Source of the DNA: Sphingomonadales bacterium
GTDB lineage: Bacteria; Pseudomonadota; Alphaproteobacteria; Sphingomonadales; Sphingomonadaceae
Assembly (NCBI GenBank): GCA_018067055.1
Contig: JAGPVK010000038.1
Location: 1 to 10,927, forward strand
Direction: 5' to 3'
DNA: 10,927 nt
This document shows positions 1-8,134 of the stretch, piece after piece. A program made the translations under genes and the position numbers. The notes under the pieces were generated by a model. It made no database searches and was not told the DNA's origin. It worked only from the letters and a program-made list of their open reading frames with translations. The number at the start of each line of letters is the position of its first letter. The first letter of the stretch is position 1.

Positions 1-182
1 CCATCTTCCTGCAATTGCGCCGCAATCCGGTTGACCAGCGCCGCAGTCTCCGCCCAGCTCAGCTTTTCCTCGCTGTCATCCAGCGCGATCCGGTCGGGCT
101 GGTTGGCAGCATGGGCGTTGATAAGATCAGCGAGATGGCCAAACGGCTGCTCGAGATAGCGGGCGGGGTCTATATATTTCAT
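1..182 (-). CDS. AMP-dependent acyl-CoA synthetase/ligase, N-terminal part (cut by window edge)
   Basis: Reading the minus strand from an ATG at 182-180 gives 60 codons that run off the left edge. The protein starts MKYIDPARYLEQPFGHLADL and continues with NQPDRIAL and then LSWAETAALVNRIAAQL. The order 'helix with HL/LI..A, then PDRIAL.., then LSWAEL-type, then RIAAQL' is the usual opening of the ANL (acyl-CoA synthetase / AMP ligase) fold, which activates carboxylic acids as acyl-AMP and then acyl-CoA. The catalytic motifs lie outside the window, so substrate class cannot be said. A TTG codon directly precedes the ATG and no good Shine-Dalgarno is seen. It is on the same strand as the LytTR gene but 345 bp downstream of it, so it probably has its own promoter (candidate at 473-502). 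Confidence 0.75.
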   Translation of the reverse strand, partial: MKYIDPARYLEQPFGHLADLINAHAANQPDRIALDDSEEKLSWAETAALVNRIAAQLQED

Positions 183-258
183 CAATCGATTAATTCCGCA
201 TCTCGATCTGAAATGCAATGGCTTTCCAAGCTGTTCCTTCTTTTGAACAGGGGAGAAA

Positions 259-290
259 ATTTTCACGCGAAGACGCCAAGCCGCTAAGAG
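259..290. repeat. Degenerate 8-bp-period repeat (CACGCGAAG type)
   Basis: After the run TTTTCAC the sequence contains three imperfect 8-bp units: GCGAAGAC (267-274), GCCAAGCC (275-282) and GCTAAGAG (283-290). This resembles the widely dispersed bacterial intergenic repeat of the form CACGCrnAGnCGCnnAG. The family match is from memory. Non-coding; function unknown. Confidence 0.5.
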
Positions 291-368
291 TTGTGATTAT
301 TGACGATACGCCTGATTACTTGAGTGGAAAACTGGTGCAGCGTAATTCCAGGGTTGGACAAAGCATCA

Positions 369-404
369 TCATTGCGAGGAGCGCAGCGACGCGGCAATCC
401 AGAG
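369..404. repeat. Dispersed intergenic repeat (ATTGCGAGGAGCG...GCAAT type)
   Basis: The stretch begins TCATTGCGAGGAGCGCAGCG and ends GCGGCAATCCAGAG. ATTGC (371-375) and GCAAT (394-398) are inverted with an 18-nt interior. Sequences of this type (CATTGCGAGGAGCGnAGCGAC...GCAATC) are scattered in the intergenic regions of many proteobacterial genomes, which I state from general knowledge. No transposase or coding capacity accompanies it. Confidence 0.65.
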
Positions 405-472
405 CGTCTTGGCGCAATCATCAGCGCATGCCGCCCTGCTTCACCGCAATGAAAACTTTACCACAGACGCCG

Positions 473-502
473 GTTATATTTTCCGTGACGTTTGAATTAC
501 AA
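473..502 (-). promoter_or_regulatory. Candidate sigma-70-type promoter toward the acyl-CoA synthetase
   Basis: On the minus strand TTGTAA (497-502, four of six matches to TTGACA) is followed after 18 bp by TATAAC (473-478, five of six matches to TATAAT). It would start transcription near 466 and give a leader of about 285 nt before the ATG at 182. The two 16-bp direct repeats at 477-492 and 501-516 overlap its elements, which suggests regulation. Not proven; the long leader is a weakness. Confidence 0.4.
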
Positions 503-516
503 TTTACGGTGACGTT
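477..516 (-). promoter_or_regulatory. Pair of 16-bp direct repeats, candidate operator
   Basis: On the minus strand AACGTCACCGTAAATT (501-516) and AACGTCACGGAAAATA (477-492) match at 13 of 16 positions, including a perfect AACGTCAC, at a 24-bp period. One copy lies between the -35 and -10 of the candidate promoter and the other touches its -35. This is the layout of a tandem binding site for a dimeric regulator. The read-through core on the plus strand, GACGTT, partly resembles the LytTR half-site consensus. Confidence 0.4.
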
Positions 517-527
517 GCGTAATTTGA

Positions 528-1352
528 CTAAGCAGATTTGCTCTCGCTGAGCCCCGCGCGATACCGCCGGCTCCCCGCAACCGTGCGTCCGTCCATCAGT
601 GCTATCTCGAAGTCGCCGGATCGCGTCGGCCTGAGCTCTGCAATCTTGCTGCGGTTGACCAGCCGCGACCGGTGCACCCGGACAAAGCCGCGGGCGGTGA
701 GGCGTTCCTCCCAGGATGCCAGCGTGCCGCGCACCAGATGCGATTTTTCGGCGGTGTGAAACTCGACATAATTGCCTGCGGCTTCGACTTGACTGATATC
801 CTCCGGAGCCAGAAACACCGCCGCGCCACCATCCTGCAGCCTGATCCGGTCGTCGGTCGGCGGCGATGACGCGGCCCGATTGCGCTCGGCAATATAGCTG
901 AATATCCAGTAGGTCGCCGCGATCGCGGCATAGACCAGAACATCCTTGCGCCATTCATAGAGCAAGGTGATCGCGACACCGTCGTCGAAGAATCCGTAGC
1001 GCGCGCCGAACAGCCGGTAGGCGGTCTCGCGGGTGACAAAAATGAAGCCGATATGGACCAGGGCGAAGGGGATGGTCAGGCCGAAATGGATGAGCAGGAA
1101 CGCGGGCAGATTGCCCTCCCGAAACGGCCATCTTTGCATCGCATGACCGATCAACGGGGCGAGAGCGACGATGATGATCGCGCTGGTCGCCTCCCACAAT
1201 ATCGGTTCACTCCAGTGATCGCCGGCGCCCTCCATGATGTCCGATGTGGCGTTGACGAAGGTCAGCACCAAACAGGCCAAAAAGACCGCCAACCAGGGTC
1301 GCCATTCGGCCCGGGCCCAGCCGCTCGTCCCAGTTTCGTCGCCTTTGGTCAC
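528..1352 (-). CDS. Membrane-anchored LytTR-family DNA-binding regulator
   Basis: This is a 274-residue protein with a GTG start (MTKGDETGTS). Four hydrophobic segments are seen at about 18-35, 51-70, 83-106 and 137-154. A short Pro/Ser-rich linker follows, then a C-terminal LytTR domain at about 168-268. The domain is recognisable by DISQVEAAGNYVEFHT, FVRVHRSRLVNRSKI and the closing GSRRYRAGL. LytTR domains bind direct-repeat DNA through a beta fold. With four membrane helices and no receiver domain, this belongs to the membrane-sensor LytTR type rather than the AgrA/LytR response regulators. The signal sensed is unknown. It is divergent from the acyltransferase gene, from which 103 bp separate it, so that gene is a natural candidate target. 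Ribosome-binding sequence is weak (GGGAA, 7 nt before GTG). The LytTR assignment is firm; the start is moderately sure. Confidence 0.88.
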   Translation of the reverse strand: MTKGDETGTSGWARAEWRPWLAVFLACLVLTFVNATSDIMEGAGDHWSEPILWEATSAIIIVALAPLIGHAMQRWPFREGNLPAFLLIHFGLTIPFALVHIGFIFVTRETAYRLFGARYGFFDDGVAITLLYEWRKDVLVYAAIAATYWIFSYIAERNRAASSPPTDDRIRLQDGGAAVFLAPEDISQVEAAGNYVEFHTAEKSHLVRGTLASWEERLTARGFVRVHRSRLVNRSKIAELRPTRSGDFEIALMDGRTVAGSRRYRAGLSESKSA

Positions 1353-1435
1353 CTCGAAATTCCCGTTCGTCCCCGCAGCCCGCCTTGTGCGGCATAGCTA
1401 TAGGCGGACGGCCACGAGGGCGCAAGAACCCGGCC

Positions 1436-1443
1436 AGAAGGAG
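1436..1443 (+). promoter_or_regulatory. Ribosome-binding site of the acyltransferase
   Basis: AGAAGGAG lies here. An ATG at 1446 is only 2 nt away and in another frame. The ATG at 1456, 12 nt away, opens the real frame, which is closed upstream by TGA at 1447-1449. The spacing is rather long. Confidence 0.6.
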
Positions 1444-1455
1444 ACATGACCCGCC

Positions 1456-2634
1456 ATGACCAACCGCCGCTACGACCTCGACTGGCTCCGCATCATCGCC
1501 TTTGGCCTGCTTATATTCTATCATTGCGGCATGTTTTACGTGTCCTGGGACTGGCACGTGAAATCGCGCTTCGCCAGCGATACGATCGAGCCGCTGATGA
1601 TGCTGACCAGCCCGTGGCGGCTGACGCTGCTGTTCGTCATCGCCGGTGCCGCGACCCGGTTCATGGCCGACAAGATGACCCTCAAGTCGTTCATCGCGAT
1701 CCGCATGCGCCGGCTCTGGCCGCCGCTGCTGCTGGCGATGTTCGTGATCGTGCCGCCGCAGTCCTATTTCGAGATTGTCGAGGCCTTGCAGAGCGCCCGC
1801 GGGCTCGGACCGGACCATGCGACCTGGCTGGACAATTTTTACATTAAATATGTCACCGCTTCGGGAAACTGGTGCGACGCTGACGGCTGCCTGATCACGC
1901 CGACCTACAATCATATGTGGTTTGTCGCCTATCTGATCCTCTACACGCTGGCGCTCGTTCTGGTTTTGCCGCTGCTGCGCCGGATTCCTGCGGCGGCCAG
2001 CGCCCTCATCGCCGGACCCTTGTTGATCATTGTGCCATGGCTCTACCTGACCGCGCTGCGCCTGACCTTGTTTCCGATGTTCGGGGAAAGCCACGATTTC
2101 CGGACAGACTGGTATTTGCATCCGCAATATTTCGGCATGTTCCTGTTCGGCTTCGCTATCGCTAAAAATCAGACCTTCTTTGATCGCTGCGTAAATTTCC
2201 GCTGGATCGCCCTCGCCATCGCGCTGACCTGTTGGCTCGCTCTCATCATTTATTATGACGCTTATGCCGCCGCCATTGATCCTCCACAATGGCTGCAGCT
2301 TGTCACGCGCGCTGTCCGGGAACTCGACGCCTGGTGCGCGATCATCGCCGCGATCGGCCTCGCCCATCACCACTTGCGCGGCGCTGACGGACCGTTGCGC
2401 CAGGTGCTGACGCAAGCCATTTTCCCCTTCTATCTGATCCACCAGACGATCATCGTCGTCGCCGGTCACTATCTCGACGCAATGCAGATCCCGCTCGCCT
2501 TCGAAGCGCCGCTGCTGGTTGCCGTCACGATACTCGGATGCTGGCTCTTTTATGATCTGGGACGCCGGGTGCCGTTCCTGCGTGTCTGGATCGGGTTGTC
2601 ACCCGTGCTCAGTACGCAGCCGGAGCGTGGATAG
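1456..2634 (+). CDS. Acyltransferase family 3 (MdoC/OafA-like) integral membrane protein
   Basis: This 392-residue protein starts MTNRRYDLDWLRIIAFGLLI and ends with TAG at 2632-2634. The opening DLDWLR, the following membrane helix and YHCG, with a His at residue 23, are typical of the acyltransferase-3 superfamily (PF01757 type). These proteins move acyl groups such as acetyl or succinyl across the inner membrane onto glycans or other envelope molecules. LLFVIAGAATRFM (58-70) followed by RMRRLWPPLLLAMFVIVPP (83-101) fits the second conserved block. About ten hydrophobic segments follow, covering nearly the whole length. The closest known relatives in style are glucan-succinylation MdoC/OpgC proteins, but the acceptor here cannot be told. 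It is divergent from the LytTR regulator, which may control it. No terminator was found in the 38 bp before the convergent lipoprotein gene. Confidence 0.88.
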   Translation: MTNRRYDLDWLRIIAFGLLIFYHCGMFYVSWDWHVKSRFASDTIEPLMMLTSPWRLTLLFVIAGAATRFMADKMTLKSFIAIRMRRLWPPLLLAMFVIVPPQSYFEIVEALQSARGLGPDHATWLDNFYIKYVTASGNWCDADGCLITPTYNHMWFVAYLILYTLALVLVLPLLRRIPAAASALIAGPLLIIVPWLYLTALRLTLFPMFGESHDFRTDWYLHPQYFGMFLFGFAIAKNQTFFDRCVNFRWIALAIALTCWLALIIYYDAYAAAIDPPQWLQLVTRAVRELDAWCAIIAAIGLAHHHLRGADGPLRQVLTQAIFPFYLIHQTIIVVAGHYLDAMQIPLAFEAPLLVAVTILGCWLFYDLGRRVPFLRVWIGLSPVLSTQPERG

Positions 2635-2672
2635 TGGCAAATTCCATCAACCGGCAATGTTGGCGATGTTTC

Positions 2673-3173
2673 TTACCCCGCCACCAGCACCACATAAATA
2701 CTCTCGACCCAGCCGCTTGCGCACGGGCCGTCATAGTTGCGCTTGGCGCGGACCGGGGAGGAGACGCCGCAGTCGCCGGGGCCAGCCGCTGCGCCTTCTT
2801 CGGCGGCAGGGGCCTTGTCATAGACAATGCCAAACCATTGCTGGTCGATGCTGCGGGTGCAGATATAGACGCGCTGGCCGGGGGCGAGACTGTCCTTCTT
2901 TGCCGCCGCGTCGAACGGGGCGCTCAGCACCGGCAGCGCGCCGCTGTCGTGGCGGCCGACCTCGCCGACCGACTGGCAGGCATCGAAGCGCGGGCCGCCC
3001 TCGCCGATCCGCACCGGCTTGGCGGTCGCTCCGGACTCGACCCGCTCGGTCCGGCCGGTCGGATTTTCCAGATTGGCGCTGCTTTCAGGAAGCTCATCGC
3101 TGACCTTGGTGGATTCGGAGCAGGCGGTGGTGGCCAGGCACAAAAGGGCGGCGGCGAGCAGGGTATTGTTCAT
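2673..3173 (-). CDS. Putative exported lipoprotein with SH3-like C-terminal domain
   Basis: The product is 166 residues long. It begins MNNTLLAAALLCLATTACSE, a hydrophobic export signal that ends at Cys18. The lipobox is imperfect because position -3 is Thr rather than Leu or Val, so lipidation is likely but not certain, and the signal lacks the usual positive N-terminus. Residues 20-62 look disordered and polar. Residues 80-165 have the spacing of a bacterial SH3 domain: LPVLSAP, then LAPGQRVYICTR, then QQWFGIVYD, then GWVESIYVVLV. Four further cysteines (66, 105, 135, 151) could pair in the periplasm. No Shine-Dalgarno is evident before the ATG. It is a lone gene, convergent with the acyltransferase. 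I do not recognise a specific function; cell-wall binding is a guess from the fold. Confidence 0.7.
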   Translation of the reverse strand: MNNTLLAAALLCLATTACSESTKVSDELPESSANLENPTGRTERVESGATAKPVRIGEGGPRFDACQSVGEVGRHDSGALPVLSAPFDAAAKKDSLAPGQRVYICTRSIDQQWFGIVYDKAPAAEEGAAAGPGDCGVSSPVRAKRNYDGPCASGWVESIYVVLVAG

Positions 3174-3304
3174 GGCAGGCGGTTTAGCGCAAAAACAGGG
3201 CGCTTGGGAAGCTGCGAATATATTGCGGCGGTGGGCGAGGTGAACGGGGCTGCCGAGGCCAATCGCTGCTGTGCGCGCCAGGTCATCCGACGAGCATCGC
3301 TATG

Positions 3305-3425
3305 CCGTTCGTTCCGAGCCCTCCCACTTCCGTTCGTGCTGGGCCCTCCCACTCCCGTTCGTGCTGAGCTTGTCGAAGCACCCCTGGCGCTCCCCAGCGT
3401 CCTTCGACAGGCTCAGGACGAACGG
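3305..3425. repeat. REP-like repeat cluster: 25-bp tandem units plus a 27-bp inverted pair
   Basis: Two 25-bp units starting CCGTTCGT (3305-3329 and 3330-3354) match at 21 of 25 positions. They run directly into a third copy of the same head, which opens a 27-bp arm at 3355-3381. Its inverted partner is at 3399-3425, with 24 of 27 positions complementary. Each arm also has an internal 5-bp stem: GTGCT/AGCAC in the left and GTCCT/AGGAC in the right. Arms of the type CTGAGCTTGTCGAAG and CTTCGACAGGCTCAG are a dispersed repeat family I know from sphingomonads and other proteobacteria. It lies in the 285-bp gap between the lipoprotein start (3173) and the thioesterase stop (3459). No transposase is present. 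Confidence 0.8.
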
Positions 3426-3458
3426 CGGTGGGCTTGGCTCAGCAGGGCTCGTGATCGG

Positions 3459-3860
3459 TCACAGCACAATCTGGGTCTGGGTCACCACCGCCACCAATGT
3501 ACCGTCTTCCAGGGTGATTTTCGTCTGCCACACCGACTGGCGCCGGCCCACCTTGAACGGCATGGCCTCGCCATAGACGATGCTGCCTTCCGGTGCCGCA
3601 TTGAGGAAATTGGTCTTGCTTTCCGAGGTGGTGGTGCCGTTCGATCCTTCCGGCAGATTGGCAAAACCGCCGAATGCGCCCAGCACATCGGCAAAGGTCA
3701 TCACCGCGCCGCCGTGGATGCTTGGCGTGCCGCGGCCGTTACCGGCGGTGCAGATTTCCGGCCGGACCAGCATTTCGCCGCGGACCACGTCTTTTTCGAA
3801 GGCGGTGATGGTGATGCCCATGGTCTTGGCAAAGGGAACGATGTCGGCGGGATTGTTCAT
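3459..3860 (-). CDS. PaaI-type hotdog-fold thioesterase
   Basis: The product is 133 residues, starting MNNPADIVPFAKTMG. The frame stays open further upstream to 4058, but the ATG at 3860 has AAGGA 8 nt before it and gives a protein of normal hotdog length, so I choose it. The central motif SIHGGAVMTFADVLGAFGG (residues 47-65, with His49-Gly-Gly and Asp58) is the helix-starting signature of the PaaI/4HBT_2 thioesterases, which hydrolyse acyl-CoA or aryl-CoA thioesters. The closing strands KVGRRQSVWQTKI and LVAVVTQTQIVL also fit. It is a cytoplasmic enzyme; the substrate is not evident. It is divergent from gyrB across 275 bp that includes a 7-12-7 dyad just upstream of this gene. Confidence 0.85.
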   Translation of the reverse strand: MNNPADIVPFAKTMGITITAFEKDVVRGEMLVRPEICTAGNGRGTPSIHGGAVMTFADVLGAFGGFANLPEGSNGTTTSESKTNFLNAAPEGSIVYGEAMPFKVGRRQSVWQTKITLEDGTLVAVVTQTQIVL

Positions 3861-3868
3861 GATCGGAG

Positions 3869-3873
3869 TCCTT
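3869..3873 (-). promoter_or_regulatory. Ribosome-binding site fixing the thioesterase start
   Basis: AAGGA on the minus strand is 8 nt before the ATG at 3860. The in-frame ATGs further upstream (for example at 4058) lack such a site and would add a low-complexity, Arg/Pro-rich extension unlike the family. Confidence 0.65.
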
Positions 3874-3894
3874 TTCGGTCTTTTTTGCCAGAAA

Positions 3895-3920
3895 GTGCAA
3901 ATTTCCGGCCCATTTTGCAC
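3895..3920. promoter_or_regulatory. 7-12-7 inverted repeat upstream of the thioesterase, candidate operator
   Basis: GTGCAAA (3895-3901) and TTTGCAC (3914-3920) form a perfect inverted repeat around a 12-bp spacer, in the gyrB/thioesterase intergenic region. It is 35 bp from the thioesterase ATG and 215 bp from gyrB, so it would more likely act on the former. No U-tract follows on either strand, which argues against a terminator. Confidence 0.35.
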
Positions 3921-4066
3921 AAAGGTGCGCAGCCGCAAAGGGCTTTGGCTCGCCGGCTGCACCGGCCTCGGCTGATGCTGTTTTCGCCCCCTATCCATTT
4001 TGATAAGCGCGGCTCGGGGCGAGAATATTTGGCGCGATGGCAATTCCATATAAACCATTGATTTAA

Positions 4067-6652
<2,586 letters not shown>

Positions 6653-6769
6653 CCCATGCTGGCCCTAGGCCTTTAGGCCATATGGTATCAGATCGTCCCG
6701 GTGATTAGGTCAGTGCTGCGATGATGGCAGAACAGACATGAAGCATAGCCTCGGCAATGAGCGGGATAG

Positions 6770-7123
6770 ATGAGCCACATAACCGTCTGGTATGATGGTG
6801 CCTGCCCGCTGTGCATCCGGGAAATCGCCCTGATGCGCAAACTGGACCGGCGCGACGCTATCACCTTCATCGATATTGCCACCCCCGCTGCATCCTGTCC
6901 GCTCGACCGGCAACTGATGCTCGACCGGTTTCATGCTTCTGAAGATGGACGCTTGTTATCCGGAGCCGCGGCATTTGCGGCCATGTGGCGCGCAATTCCG
7001 ATCTTGCGACCAATCGGCCTGCTCGCCCGCTTGCCGGGTGTGTTGACGGTCCTCGAAGCCCTGTACAAACAGTTCCTGAAGGTCCGCCCTCACATCCAGA
7101 AGCGACTCAAACCGATCGACTGA
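6770..7123 (+). CDS. DCC-family (DUF393) thiol-disulfide oxidoreductase-like protein
   Basis: The product is 117 residues. The start MSHITVWYDGACPLCIREIA carries the family's namesake YDGxCPLC motif (Tyr8 to Cys15), a CxxC redox pair placed as in thioredoxin folds. Full length fits the family, with a hydrophobic, Pro-rich second half (IPILRPIGLLARLPG) and a basic tail. The family's biochemical role is not settled; a thiol-disulfide exchange activity is inferred from the motif. The start is bounded by an in-frame TAG directly before the ATG, and only a weak GGGA precedes it. It lies 117 bp after gyrB on the same strand, with no clear terminator between, so co-transcription from gyrB is possible. 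Its TGA is 2 bp from the stop of the convergent SDR gene. Confidence 0.85.
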   Translation: MSHITVWYDGACPLCIREIALMRKLDRRDAITFIDIATPAASCPLDRQLMLDRFHASEDGRLLSGAAAFAAMWRAIPILRPIGLLARLPGVLTVLEALYKQFLKVRPHIQKRLKPID

Positions 7124-7125
7124 GA

Positions 7126-7917
7126 TCAGGACGCGGCGGCAATCGCTCCCATCATCAGCTCCTGATCCTTGCGCGTCGGATTGCCGCGCAGACACAGGCC
7201 GCCGTTAACCTGCAAATTCTCGCCAGTCATGAAACATTCGTCGCTGGCAAGGAAGACAGCGGCAGCCGCGATATCCTCGCTGGTGCCAATCCGGCCAAGC
7301 GGATAGCGCGCTTCGAAGGATTCAACCAGTCCCGGCACCTGATCAACGCCCGCCGTCATCGGCGTCCGCGTAAGGCCCGGAGAAATGCTGTTTGCTCTGA
7401 TCCCGCGATCACCGAATTCATGCGCAACACAGCGGATGATATGATCGGTGGCAGCTTTGGTACCCATATAGGCGGCGTGATCGTTGAGCATGATCGTCGC
7501 GGTAGCCGAACTGATCTGGATGATCGATCCGCCATTCTCCATCGCCTTGATCATTTCCTGATAGAATTGAAACGGCCCTACCAATTGCAGCGCCGACATC
7601 ATTTCCAATTCTTCCTTTGTATTTTCCAGAAAAGGCTTGAGGAAACCGATGCCGGTTGCATTGATCGCGATATCAACGCCGCCCATTTTGGATTTGGCTG
7701 CTTCCGCCAGCGCCTTGATGTCCGCTTCGCTGGTCAGATCACACAGCGCATAATGGCCACCAATTTCGTCGGCGAAACGCTTGAGTTCCTCTTCCTTGCG
7801 GCCGGCAACAAGCACATCCGCGCCTTCATCATGCATGCGCTTGGCAATCACCTGACCCATGTTGCCATGACCGGCGGCTCCAAGAATGACTGCTTTTTTT
7901 CCTTCCAGACGTCCCAT
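7126..7917 (-). CDS. Short-chain dehydrogenase/reductase (SDR) family oxidoreductase
   Basis: This is a 263-residue cytoplasmic NAD(P)-dependent enzyme of classical SDR length. The Rossmann start VILGAAGHGNMGQ (10-22) is glycine-rich but not the canonical TGxxxGxG spacing. Asp60 before Leu61 and INATG (85-89) are the usual cofactor-contact strands. The catalytic centre is IIQISSATA (Ser136/137) with Tyr150-MGT-Lys154. SISPGLTRTPMT (177-188) and the closing GENLQVNGGL are also typical. The usual catalytic-tetrad Asn seems replaced by Gln111 (ALQLVGPFQF). The ATG at 7917 is chosen because GAGGAG lies 7 nt before it; a TTG five codons upstream overlaps that site and is unlikely. It sits downstream of the TonB receptor, but a strong terminator separates them. 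Substrate unknown; beta-hydroxyacyl or alcohol oxidation is possible. Confidence 0.88.
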   Translation of the reverse strand: MGRLEGKKAVILGAAGHGNMGQVIAKRMHDEGADVLVAGRKEEELKRFADEIGGHYALCDLTSEADIKALAEAAKSKMGGVDIAINATGIGFLKPFLENTKEELEMMSALQLVGPFQFYQEMIKAMENGGSIIQISSATATIMLNDHAAYMGTKAATDHIIRCVAHEFGDRGIRANSISPGLTRTPMTAGVDQVPGLVESFEARYPLGRIGTSEDIAAAAVFLASDECFMTGENLQVNGGLCLRGNPTRKDQELMMGAIAAAS

Positions 7918-7924
7918 AAACTTG

Positions 7925-7930
7925 CTCCTC
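7925..7930 (-). promoter_or_regulatory. Ribosome-binding site deciding the SDR start
   Basis: GAGGAG on the minus strand is 7 nt before the ATG at 7917. It overlaps the competing upstream TTG codon (7932-7930), which makes the ATG the better start. Confidence 0.75.
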
Positions 7931-8019
7931 AACCTGTTTGCTATTTATCGTGGCATATTAGCCGGTCGCCGACGGCTCGCTACTCTCATTATGGGTATCC
8001 CGGCGCGATAAAAATTGTC

Positions 8020-8055
8020 AAAAAAGGCCGGGGTCAACATGCGCTGTCCCGGCCT
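8020..8055 (-). terminator. Intrinsic terminator of the complete TonB-dependent receptor gene
   Basis: On the minus strand AGGCCGGG (8025-8032 of the plus strand) pairs perfectly with CCCGGCCT (8048-8055) around a 15-nt loop, followed by a run of six T. It starts 22 bp after the receptor's TAA and lies before the SDR gene, isolating the two transcription units. Its core GGCCGGG/CCCGGCC matches that of the paralogue's terminator at 10690-10726. Confidence 0.88.
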
Positions 8056-8072
8056 ATTTCGATCAATGGGAA

Positions 8073-8134
8073 GTTGATTAGAACTTGAAGCTGGCTTCGA
8101 CAAAGACCTGACGACCACGGTTCTGTGTGACAAC
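8073..8134. repeat. 62-bp block identical to 10744-10805 (receptor 3' ends)
   Basis: This segment, covering the last codons and stop of the receptor gene, is identical base for base to 10744-10805 in the paralogous gene. Immediately beyond it the two genes differ at about two dozen of the next 122 bases. Confidence 0.9.

Larger units (their letters stand above)
183..527. other. 345-bp non-coding stretch between acyl-CoA synthetase and LytTR gene
   Basis: No reading frame here looks like a protein. The stretch holds, from left to right, a short 8-bp-period repeat (267-290), a dispersed inverted-repeat element (369-404), and a promoter-like region with a 16-bp direct repeat (473-516). It lies upstream of the minus-strand acyl-CoA synthetase gene and downstream of the LytTR gene. 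No convincing intrinsic terminator for the LytTR gene was found in it. Confidence 0.7.

Noticed and set aside
1207..2469. A 420-codon minus-strand open frame opposite the acyltransferase
   Set aside because: Rich in Arg, Gln, Asp and Gly with no recognisable motif. The opposite strand has clear acyltransferase-3 motifs and membrane helices.
3305..3425. CRISPR array or insertion sequence in the repeat cluster
   Set aside because: The units abut without spacers and there are no cas genes, transposase or target-site duplications; a REP-like element explains it better.
2634..4061. A long plus-strand open frame of 475 codons
   Set aside because: It runs antisense to the lipoprotein and thioesterase genes and through the repeat cluster. 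Its composition (Arg/Ala/Gly-rich, no domain pattern) is that of a GC-rich shadow frame.
6654..6690. Palindromic GGCC-rich stretch after gyrB as its terminator
   Set aside because: Only a 4-5 bp stem can be formed with mismatches and no U-tract follows, so it is not a convincing intrinsic terminator.
7993..8021. Perfect TTGACA on the minus strand (8016-8021) as the SDR promoter
   Set aside because: It lies in the T-tract of the receptor terminator. At 17-18 bp spacing the -10 would be ATACCC or TACCCA, which is poor, and the better CATAAT is 22 bp away.
6985..8088. A 367-codon plus-strand open frame opposite the SDR gene
   Set aside because: It overlaps the SDR with intact catalytic motifs, the DCC-family gene and a terminator; it has no protein-like pattern.
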